DNA of 64,000 bases. It comes from Ophiostoma sp. CBS 140.51 (lineage: Eukaryota > Ascomycota > Sordariomycetes > Ophiostomatales > Ophiostomataceae). A model generated the notes under the pieces. That model saw only the letters and a program-made list of their open reading frames with translations, did no database searches and was not told the DNA's origin. Position numbers and translations under genes: made by a program. Within the stretch, counting starts at the first letter, position 1; every line of letters begins with the position of its first letter. Positions 21,639 to 30,462 of this stretch are shown in pieces. The stretch spans positions 1 through 64,000 of the forward strand of contig JANSLP010000092.1 of NCBI GenBank assembly GCA_029298735.1, in the 5' to 3' direction.

Positions 21639-22285
21639 GGTAGAATAACATTGGGTGTATATATGGTAGTTCAAGTAAATAAGAAACACATGCAATTTTT
21701 TTTAAAAAGAAAAGTAGTTCAAATAAGCTTGACTCATAACATTTTTGGCCCTGCGATACGTACTTCCACAGACCTCGTGATATCGCCGGCTTCTGTTTAT
21801 CCTCCAATTTTTTTACTCATGCACGTTTTCCGATTTGATGCAAGTTTTCCGAGGCCAAGTTCTCATTTGCTAGCTGTCTCATTGCATCTGCTTTCTACTT
21901 TTTGCTTGTCTAACTTTCTGTTCTCCCCTCCTTCTCCGCATTGAAGTCAAGTTGTCTGGCTCTAGCTCCGACCCCAAACTGTGCACTTTCTTGCTTGTGT
22001 TAGTCCGATATTGCTCCGTATTCAAAGGCTCTCGTCAGTTGTGAATTGTGCCGACTCGTCCGTCTTTCAGAGGTGACGATAATCTCACCTTACGGAGCTT
22101 CACTCCTCCTTCCTAACTCTCAGACTCAACAAGGCACACTGGGCTATCTCCTCATTTGACAACCGTCCGTTATATCAGTCTAAAACTCGATCTACGACCC
22201 TCTTTACGTGAATTCATAGTGCAACTCCATTGTCAGGCCTCTACCGTTTTCTCCTCCCTACATCGCCCTACATAACCTCACCGAA
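21639..22285. promoter_or_regulatory. Intergenic region and promoter of ABM-like 2
   Basis: A poly-T and A-rich stretch just after SDR3 (about 21694-21715) fits a 3' end. The remainder, up to ATG 22286, contains a palindromic element at 22071-22090 and CT-rich sequence. I found no exact copy of the 14-bp cluster element. Confidence 0.55.
22071..22090. promoter_or_regulatory. Inverted repeat AGGTGA-N8-TCACCT
   Basis: Six-base perfect arms are separated by CGATAATC, 196 bp upstream of the ABM-like 2 start codon. The two-fold symmetry resembles a dimeric regulator site. No function is demonstrated. Confidence 0.3.
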
Positions 22286-23053
22286 ATGACATCGCCACGA
22301 TTCTTCGTTGTCGCCCGCGTCGTCGGCCGGGACGGTGCACTCCCAATCGTAAGTCGGTATCGTTTTCTGAAAAAGTCTACCGTGCATCACTGACAATCAC
22401 AGTGGAAAGAACGCCTTGTCCACCTCTGCAGCGTCTCTGCCACAGAGCGCTATGGTGATTCCTACTACTGGGGCGCCGACCTCGACGGCGAGCCCGACAC
22501 GCTTTGGGGTCTCGAGGGATATACTCACCCACTGGGCTTCTTTATCGACCACGTCTCGTCCGACATTTTCAAGCGTGAAATGGCGCTTGTCGACAGCGAC
22601 TCTCTTCTCCGTACCCAGCAAGGACTGACAGGTCCTGACTACGATTTGCACCACTACGACGAAGAGACTAGTACTCCGGGCAGCTTTCTCAAGCGCTGGG
22701 ACGATGCCGAGCGGGATGGCACGACAAGTCATGTCGCCGTAGTGCACCTGTGGGCTACGGATTCAGTCAAGAGAGCAGCCGTGCTGGCGCGGTTGGCAGA
22801 GTATGCGGCGGTCGCTAAGAAGGCACCGCTCGACGACACCAATGGCCTGCAGAGTGCTGTCGTGCTGCGGGAGCTCAAGGACAACACATTGGCAACTTTA
22901 TGGGTACGGACACGGACGAGGGCCGCATTCGACGCTGAGAATGCGGCTGGTGGGTCGCTGGCGGCTCTGTTGGTGGGGTTGAAGCCGCTCGTGGCCAAGA
23001 CTGAACTGCACCAGTCAACGTCCTTCCAAGGGCATATCGGGATCAGCTTGTAA
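22286..23053 (+). CDS. Dimeric alpha/beta-barrel (ABM/EthD-like) protein, copy 2
   Basis: Exons 22286-22348 and 22403-23053 encode 237 residues; the 54-bp intron joins GRDGALPI-WKERLVHL. The N-terminal half (RFFVVARVVGRDG, SYYWGADLDGEPDTLWGLEGYTHPLGFF) has the strand, WG.E.Y and helix pattern of ABM-fold proteins. The C-terminal half (VAVVHLWATDSVKRAAVLARLAEYAAVA, LATLWVRTRTRAAFD) looks like a second module. It is not closely similar to copy 1 by eye. A role as an oxygenase, isomerase or ligand-binding protein in the same pathway is inferred from context only. Hypothetical protein is the safe label. Confidence 0.75.
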
Positions 23054-23373
23054 GAAAAGATAGGACAGTGGCTCTTGGTGTATACATATTTCGGTACAAA
23101 TTTACGACGAATTCAATCAATTTGAATGCCACCAAAAAGTCTTGGCCGTGACTTGCCGAAAGCTGTCGAGCCACCTCCGGCTCAATACAACGGATAGATG
23201 AAGGCAGCACTGGCCACCGGCAATTATCCGTCGTTCTCCTCACAATGTATTCTCGCGATATGTAGGAGATAAATAAGCATAGTTCGACGGCGTGGTCGAT
23301 TACTTCTACAGAACCAGGTCGGCAAAAAGAGGAATCCAGTCTTTACCTGCAAATCATCAAAGCTTTCGCGACA
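23054..23373. promoter_or_regulatory. Short promoter region of the secreted protein gene
   Basis: 320 bp between two plus-strand genes, mostly A/T-rich, with no recognisable element repeated from the neighbouring promoters. Confidence 0.5.
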
Positions 23374-24252
23374 ATGAAGAAGGCCATTATTGCAGCTCTT
23401 GTGGCAGTCGTCCGGGCTGCGCCTTTCGGCCAGTCTGATCTCGACTCATTACCAACGACTTGCAACCAGACAGCTCTTGCCGAAGCAGCTGATGCATACA
23501 TCGCAGCGCAGACTGCAGGCCAGCTTGCACCTCTCCTCGCCATTACGGCCGCCAACTGGACATATCTCGAGAATAACCAGGCCGTCAGCATTTCCACTAC
23601 TGGTTCCGCCACCGGCAGTATCCTAGCCAAGGCGCTCAAGCTCGACCACCGCCGCACCAACTTTGACTTGACGGCTTGTGCCACGTACACGGAGCTCGTC
23701 TCGGCCGCCGACCCTGCCAATCCGTACGTCATTGGGACGCAGATTCGACATTCAACCGATCCGTCCGCGCCGCAAAAGGTCGTATCTATCGACTCCATCG
23801 TGTCCACAACGGGCGCCTGGCTGTTTGACGCCAAAAAGACACTCGACCATATCTTGCACGAGAACTGGACCACTATTTTACCCGCAAGTGCCCGAGATGC
23901 CCGTTCTGTGCTCCAAGCCGCTGGTGACGCCTACCTCGACATGTGGAGCAACACCACTGCCGATAAGGCCGTTCCCTGGGGCACACCTTGCACGCGACTC
24001 GAAGGGTCAGCGTACACGGGCCGTGGCCGACCGGACGACTCGTGCAAGGCCGGCATTCCATCGAACCACAACCAGGCACCCAACACTCACCGTCGCTATG
24101 TTATTGATGAGGCCACGGGCTCGGTGAGCGTCTTTTGTGTGTGGGAACATATGATGAACGCAGCAGACAGCCACGAGCTGCGACTGGAGGGAGGCAAGCT
24201 GCGCTATGTCCACACCATGACCTCGTGCGGGTCCAAAGTGTGCAAGCTGTAG
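23374..24252 (+). CDS. Secreted protein of the fungal DUF8021 type
   Basis: A single exon encodes 292 residues. Residues 1-17 (MKKAIIAALVAVVRAAP) form a short signal peptide with a likely cleavage after RAA or RAAP. The mature part has several N-glycosylation sequons (CNQT, ANWT, ENWT, SNTT) and paired cysteines, ending TSCGSKVCKL. The repeated pattern of YIAAQTAGQLAPLLAITAANWTYLEN and GDAYLDMWSNTT resembles NTF2-like scaffolds, and the RRYVIDEATGSVSVFCVWEH segment is typical of fungal DUF8021 proteins. Function is unknown. A secreted member inside an apparently intracellular catabolic block suggests extracellular substrate handling or a separate surface role. Confidence 0.78.
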   Translation: MKKAIIAALVAVVRAAPFGQSDLDSLPTTCNQTALAEAADAYIAAQTAGQLAPLLAITAANWTYLENNQAVSISTTGSATGSILAKALKLDHRRTNFDLTACATYTELVSAADPANPYVIGTQIRHSTDPSAPQKVVSIDSIVSTTGAWLFDAKKTLDHILHENWTTILPASARDARSVLQAAGDAYLDMWSNTTADKAVPWGTPCTRLEGSAYTGRGRPDDSCKAGIPSNHNQAPNTHRRYVIDEATGSVSVFCVWEHMMNAADSHELRLEGGKLRYVHTMTSCGSKVCKL

Positions 24253-24978
24253 GAGACCGCGAAGCGAGCAAAAAGACTGTAGAGGTCGGAAATATACAAA
24301 AGGACTCAAAATGTCGAGAGTTTCGATTGGGAAGGCGATCGCGGTGGTGGTGACGACGTGGACGGAAGGCACGGCTATGTACATACAGAGCAGTATCCAA
24401 TTAAGCGGGTCCGCGTGTAAGTGCCCGAACAGGAACTGGTGACAGGGCCTGGGCCACCACGACCACTTCCTGTTTTTGCTTGGCAAAAGAGAGGAGTAAG
24501 CGAAAAATAAGAAAAGCCAGACGGTGGATGATTGATGAACAAAAACAACAAAGCAACAAAAATCTTGGCACAAAGCTTTTTTTTTACGTACGAGCGATCT
24601 GCCGATCGCGATTTGTCTACGACTTCGAGGTCTTCAATTGCGGGGATAGTGGTCTTTTCCTGCCCCTTCCTTCCCATGTTGGCTCGTCATGACGAACGTG
24701 TCTTACACTTTTAGCAACATGACGTCAGCACCTTCCCCCAAAAGTCCCCCGCACACAATGTCGTACGTTGCGCAACGGCACGCACATCCGATCGCCAGCC
24801 AGAAAGTGGAAACTTCGTCCCCTATTTAAGAGCTTTGCGAAGGAAGCTGCCAGGAACCATAAACTTTTCTCTTGGCATTCTGCATGATCTCCAATTGGAA
24901 TACTAGCTTCAATTGGTATACAAACATAGCATCGATAGACAACAACACATATCACATCTACATCACATAACCGCAATC
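24253..24978. promoter_or_regulatory. Promoter region of the pyruvoyl decarboxylase gene
   Basis: 726 bp upstream of ATG 24979. It contains a poly-T run at 24577-24585, a possible TATA-like stretch (CCTATTTAAG at about 24821) and an A/C-rich leader. No gene and no copy of the 14-bp element are seen. Confidence 0.5.
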
Positions 24979-26404
24979 ATGGTTTGGCAACACGGCGACG
25001 AGCACGAGATCCCGGACAAGTTCCGGCGGCATCAGTAAGTTTCCTGGGCGGCATCATCACCTATCCTTAGGACAGCCTTGCTAACAACTCAGCGCTGGTG
25101 GCTGGCTTCCGGCAGACCACCGCGTGCAGCACGAGTGGCTGCGCCAGACCGTCGAGCACATTGACAACAAGAGCAAGCGCGACGCCCTGACGCCCGTCCT
25201 CAAGGAATTCCAGGAGCTCATCGAGACCAACCCGCGTATCTACATGTACTTTACGGCCATGTGGGACGAGGTACCGCACCGCAAGGTATACCAGCGCGAC
25301 CCCACCGGCGGCCGCCAGATTCGCGACTACGTGCACATGCTCGACGTGCTCAACCACAGCTTCAGCCGCGCACCCGAATGGACCAACACCGCCCAGAGCG
25401 TCGGTATGGTCGGTGTACCGCTGTGCGCCATCTTCGACTACGTCATGGGCACACCCAGCGGGCACGCCGCTTTCCTCGACCCGGAGGTCAACCGCATGCT
25501 CAAGAAGGTGCTGAATGCCTGGGGCAAGTACTTGCTGACGCCCGAGTCGGCTGAAGTGTTGGGCGACCACGAGACCGGCTGGTTCGGTAAGGTCGGATAC
25601 AAGGACTTGATGGAGGTCGCCAATGCACCCTACAAGACCGACCACAAGTTTGAGGACATGTACATCTGCGACCCTACGGCAAAGCACTACGGCTACAAGT
25701 CCTGGGACGACTTCTTTACGCGCCACGTCCGTGAGGAGGCCCGCCCCGTCGCCGAGCCGGACAACAATGCCGTTATCAACAACGCCTGTGAGAGCCGCAC
25801 CTACCACGTTGCCCGCAAGGCCCAGCTGCGCGACCGCTTCTGGATCAAGGGTCAGCCGTACAGTGTGCTCGACATGCTCGCCCACGATCCCCTGGCGCAC
25901 CAGTTTGAGAACGCCACCGTCTACCAGGCCTTCCTGTCGGCCCTCTCCTACCACCGCTGGCACGCGCCCATCTCGGGCACCGTCAAGCGCGCGTTTGTGC
26001 AGGACGGCACCTACTTCAGTGAGCCGCTGTTCGAGGGCGAGGAGGGCCACAGCCACCACGAGATTGACCCCAAGGGAATTACCGTCGCCCAGGGCTATCT
26101 GACGGCACTGGCCACGCGCGCCGTCATCTTCTTTGAGGCCGACAACAAGGACATTGGCCTGATGGCCTTCATTGGTGTCGGTATGGACGAGGTCAGCACC
26201 TGCGAGATTGGCGTCAAGGAGGGCCAGCACGTTAACAAGGGCGACGAAATTGGCATGTTCCACTTTGGCGGCTCGTCCCACGTGCTGCTGTTCCGTGAAG
26301 GCGTGCAGATCGAGGGCTTCCCGCACCCCGGCGGCAACGCCAATGTGCCGGTGCGCAGTGCATTGGCTAAGGTGACAGGGTATGTCGAGAAGGAGAAGAA
26401 GTAA
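24979..26404 (+). CDS. Pyruvoyl-dependent decarboxylase, PsiD / PSD-like (candidate aromatic amino acid decarboxylase)
   Basis: Exons 24979-25034 and 25093-26404 encode 455 residues; the 58-bp intron joins FRRH-HAGGWLPADHRVQ. An N-terminal PSDC-type domain (about 20-180) precedes the PSD catalytic domain. Motifs shared with psilocybin-pathway tryptophan decarboxylase (PsiD) include YGYKSWDDFFTR, YHRWHAPISGTV, FFEADNKDIGL, STCE and GMFHFGGSSHVLLF. Self-cleavage before a serine of the GSS motif (Gly412-Ser413-Ser414) would create the pyruvoyl cofactor. There is no membrane segment or C2 domain, unlike phospholipid PSD enzymes, so a soluble amino acid substrate such as tryptophan, tyrosine or phenylalanine is likely but not proven. 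It closes the catabolic block on the right. A 592-residue antisense frame covers it and is a codon-bias shadow. Confidence 0.9.
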
Positions 26405-28946
26405 GCGAGTATTGAGCGACGAGATGACGAGCGTACGAAAAGTACGCGAGACAAGTGACGCCGCGAGTCTGCGAGAAAAGAAAAAGACCGCGAGACGGTG
26501 TGCGGGCACAGACACAAGCACGGGCCCGATGATATCGGTGTCCTCGGAGAAAACAAAAGCACAAAATGGATGATCTAAACGATCTAAGGAGATACCAACA
26601 GATCTATGAGAGATGCGTATCTTTGTAACATAGATAGTTTGAGAACGGCAGCCTTGCCTCGGCCTGAATATTGAATGATTTTTATGCAAACACTTGACGA
26701 TTGAAGGCATGGAAAATATGGAAAATATGGAAAATAACTTGAAACCCGTCTCCCCGGTTCCAGAGCAACGGCTTCCACTGAAACCCAACGGCAATGACGT
26801 GAATCCCATCTCTCGGGAGAGTTGCTTGAAACAGACCAACCTCATCCTAGCTTAACAGACACTAAAAGATATCGAAGTGGCCATGGGGGGCCAACTTGAG
26901 AATTTTTACAGCACTGATGACAAAGCTGAGTCCCTGAGCCTCGGCACGCTTTTGCCCTGTCTATCTGCCTGTCTTTGGCAGCTTTCAGCTTCGTAATACG
27001 TGGCACAGCGCTGTAGCTAGCACAGTGGTCCAGTTCCCAGCAGAATCACCCCCTTGAACATCTTCCCCCGAACTCCACTGCACCAACCCCTGCTACCGTG
27101 CCCACTTCCCTTGCAGCACTTGTCCCCAATATGGAAGTGCCGCCGTAGGTCGACGCCGTCAAAAGCGCTGTCTAGAACACCTCTCAACGTTGGTGAACCT
27201 CGGCGGCCAAGAGCCACTTTACCACGCTGGTTTTGCGCCTTCCCAAAATTGATTCCCAACCGGTGCACCGTTGATCGGTTTGAGATCTCTCTCAACGGCC
27301 CTATGTTCTTGCCATATTATTTTGTGGTACTTTTTTTTCTTTTACATTTTCTAGATACAATGTCTCCGTCTTTTTGGTTGATCTTTCTTGCCTTTGTTTC
27401 CTCCACTTGGATTTATAATGTCGATATTTATAAGAAGAAGAAAAGAAGAAGAAAATAGTCTCCGACCGTTGGCAAGTGGTTTTTGCGGAGACACAGAAAA
27501 ATCTGTGCAGCCCGTTTATGGGGTATTTTTGTAGATACCGTTGAGAGCTGAAAAAACCATTGACGGTCGTACCTGCCTGCTGTTCATGCATGCCCGTATC
27601 TTGCATCCGTTGTCCGTTGCACGTCGTACGGGCAAAAGGAAAGGAACAATTGCATTGTCTGGGCTCACTTTCTGGACCACTGTCTGGGACACAACTGTGA
27701 ACACAACGAACACAAGAAGGAGCGGCCGGTAGATGCCAGAAAAGGAAGTGACAACCACGACAATCTAAGAATCTGACGTGCAGTTGCCGTTTTCTCTCCT
27801 TTCTCACCCTCTCCGTCCTCATGTTTCCATATTCAACGAATTCCCCTTTTCCTGCCTCTCCTTTTTCGATCCCCGGTTTTTTGGGCCCTGAGCGGTTTCA
27901 CGGTCTCGCGGTCTCGCTTTTTTTGCTCGTCGTCGACAGAAACGCCTCGCCACACTTTCGCACACCCCTCGTAGCTCAAAAGAGAAAGCGGGATCCAGTT
28001 CCTAAAACAGTAGCCCCCGAAGCCCCTCACACTGTTTAGGGACACCAAAAAAATCCTCATAGCTGCTGGGCCCTTTTTCTTTTTCTGTCTGCGGTTTTCT
28101 TCTTTTCCCATGATTAGTAGCGCCACCGACGCTTGCCAATGCGCCGTGCCCGCCTCGTGTCTCTCATTCCCGTTCTTCTTTTTCCTATTCACCTCCTGCC
28201 TCGCATTCGGGCCTTAGCTGTCCTGGTACTATGAAGCCGGTACTAACACCACTTAAAGAGGGGCGATTAGGGGGGTTTGAGCAAGAAGAAAGGGAAGGGG
28301 CGCAAAGAAAAGGGGGTGGTAATGCAGCTCTGGTAATCGCCCAATGCAAAGTATCAATTTTTGTACTGTTCTGGGCAATCCTATGACCTCTCTTTGAGCT
28401 GCTGGGTGTGAAGCTGGTTCTGTATGTGCTCCAGAACGAGAAAGAAGGACCGGCGAAGAAGCTCCAAACGGACACAAAGAAAGAGGCAGTAACAGGGAAA
28501 GGAACGACGTCGAAGGAGGAGGAAGGGGTGAGGCGTGTGGCGTGTGGAAAGAGCAAGCAAACATGGAAAGAACGGGGTCGGAGGGCCTGACCAGAACGGA
28601 GTCGGCAGCCGAGGAAGTTGCTAGTAGATGGCGTGGGTTGTGCTTTCCAGCCCTGGGGTTCGTTCGATCGCTTCGCTTCTGTTGCCATGCGGATTAGCTT
28701 ATTGAGCTCCTTCCCTGAGGTTCGGTCTTGAGATCCGCGGTGTCTCGAAGAATAGATAAAAGACGGGAGCTTGCTCCACGTTGCACCTCTTGCCCTTTTC
28801 TGTCTTGGTCGACAGTCTGTACCTTCCTCCTTACATCACCGCTCCTCAATCTCAACTCAACTTCACTTCTTCACCTCTTCCACCTTCAGTTTCAACTTCA
28901 ACCTCAACCTCAGCCACCAAACCTCTCTCCCCCAACACACAACACA
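26405..28946. other. Intergenic region, 2.5 kb
   Basis: No convincing gene. Small frames on both strands (for example 27054-27458 plus, 28185-28688 minus) are low complexity or lack any motif. A perfect 9-bp triplet repeat lies at 26709-26735. The right end (28730-28946) is CT/CAAC-rich like a 5' leader of the reductase gene. Confidence 0.6.
26709..26735. repeat. Tandem repeat, 3 x ATGGAAAAT
   Basis: Three perfect head-to-tail copies of a 9-bp unit. A minisatellite-like curiosity in intergenic DNA. Confidence 0.8.
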
Positions 28947-30014
28947 ATGTCGCGCCAGAACACCTCCGTCGTCCTCGCCGAACGGCCCACCACCGACATC
29001 ATCCCCGGCAAGACCTTCCGCATCGAGACCGCCCCGGCGCCCACCACCGCCGACCTCAAGGATGGTTTCCTGCTCGTCGAGGCTCTCTACCTGAGTCTTG
29101 ACCCGGCCATGCGCGGCTGGCTCAACGACCGCCCCTCCTACCTGCCCCCCGTCCAGATCGGCGCCGTCATGCGCGGTGTCACCGTTGCTCGCGTGCTCGC
29201 CTCCAAGTCATCCAAGGCCGCCGAGGGCGACATTGTTGTTTCCTTCTCCGGCTGGACCGAGGTTGCCGTCATCCACGAGAAGATGGTTGAGAACCCCTTT
29301 GCCGCCATGCCCACTGCCCTCCGTAGCCGCCTGCGGCCCATTGACCTCGTCAGCGCTCTCGGCGCCACCGGTCTCACAGCCTACTTTGGCCTCATGAAGG
29401 TCGCCAACGGCATCAAGGAGACTGACACTGTCGTTGTCTCGGGCGCCGCCGGTGCCACGGGCAGCGTCGTCGGTCAGATTGCCAAGATCTTGGGCGCCAA
29501 GCGCGTCGTGGGTATTGCCGGCAGTGCCGACAAGGTCAAGTGGCTGGTCGAGGAGCTGGGCTTTGACGTCGGCATCAACTACAAGGACGCCGATTTTGCG
29601 CAGCAGTTCAAGGCCGCCACCCCGGACAAGATTGACGTTTACTGGGACAACGTCGGCGGCGAGATTCTGGACCTGGCCCTAGGCCGCGCCAACCTGTACG
29701 CTCGCTTCGTCATGTGCGGTGGCATCAGCCAGTACAACACGGCGGACGTCAAGGGTCCCAAGAACATTCTGCAGGTGGTCGTGCAGCGCATCAAGATGCA
29801 GGGCTTCCTGGTCTTTGACTACGCTTCCGAGAACGCGACGGCCATTGGCGAGCTGGCCAAGTGGGTGGCTGAGGGCAAGCTCAAGAGCAAGGAGTACGTG
29901 GTCAAGGGCGGTCTGCGTGTTGCTGAGCAGGCGCTGGTCGACCTGTTCAAGGGCGTGAACACGGGAAAGCTGCTGGTTGAGATCAAGAACCCCGACGAGA
30001 ACTCGAAGCTGTAG
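28947..30014 (+). CDS. NADP-dependent MDR oxidoreductase (enone / alkenal reductase, zinc-free)
   Basis: A single exon of 355 residues starting MSRQNTSVVLAERPTTD at the ATG after a CAACACAACACA leader. It belongs to the CurA/YncB, leukotriene B4 12-hydroxydehydrogenase branch of medium-chain reductases: LYLSLDPAMRGWLND is the branch signature, the NADP motif is GAAGATGSVVGQIAKILGAKRVVGIAGS, and DVYWDNVGGEILD follows. No structural or catalytic zinc ligands are seen. Such enzymes reduce the C=C of alpha,beta-unsaturated aldehydes or ketones. That chemistry would fit products of ring cleavage, but the gene is 2.5 kb beyond the block, so membership is uncertain. Confidence 0.92.
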   Translation: MSRQNTSVVLAERPTTDIIPGKTFRIETAPAPTTADLKDGFLLVEALYLSLDPAMRGWLNDRPSYLPPVQIGAVMRGVTVARVLASKSSKAAEGDIVVSFSGWTEVAVIHEKMVENPFAAMPTALRSRLRPIDLVSALGATGLTAYFGLMKVANGIKETDTVVVSGAAGATGSVVGQIAKILGAKRVVGIAGSADKVKWLVEELGFDVGINYKDADFAQQFKAATPDKIDVYWDNVGGEILDLALGRANLYARFVMCGGISQYNTADVKGPKNILQVVVQRIKMQGFLVFDYASENATAIGELAKWVAEGKLKSKEYVVKGGLRVAEQALVDLFKGVNTGKLLVEIKNPDENSKL

Positions 30015-30462
30015 GAAGCTGAAGGAGGGAAGTCGGCTGTGGCATAATGTATGAATGAATTTCCTTTTTGTAAAAGTAAATCCGGAATCGGGCGCTGTCT
30101 TTTTTTTTCCTTTCAATGTACTTTTTCGTTCTTATTGCATTCTGCATCTGGTTAAATAGGAATTGAATGAACCTCTTATGAAAGGGGGAATCATGGATAT
30201 ATTTAAACTGATCATAACTAACGCCTAGTAATGGGAATGGACACCGCATCTGTGAAAAGAAAAGCAAAGAAAACTGACAAATGCGAATAAACAACGTGAA
30301 TGTGCCCATAAGAAAAGTAAACCCGTCAGAAGACAAAACCCCATTTCCGAATGAAACGTCGGTTGTGAGATACAAGGACCGAAACTCTAGCGCTCCATAT
30401 GACTGCTTTCGGACATAGCATGGTCCATCTTCCATGCTAAATTCCAAACCTGCCGATGCTAT
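30015..30462. other. Convergent intergenic region
   Basis: 3' flanks of the reductase and of the zinc-finger gene; A/T-rich, with a poly-T stretch at 30102-30109. I looked here for a missing acetyltransferase domain of the zinc-finger gene and found none. Confidence 0.6.

Noticed and set aside
25067..26845. 592-codon open frame antisense to the pyruvoyl decarboxylase
   Set aside because: It mirrors the sense gene's strong third-position C/G bias (rich in Val, Leu, Asp, His). The sense strand has clear family motifs and clean splicing.
28185..28688. 167-codon minus-strand frame
   Set aside because: The start looks plausible but the rest is low-complexity Ser/Phe/Pro with no homology-like pattern.
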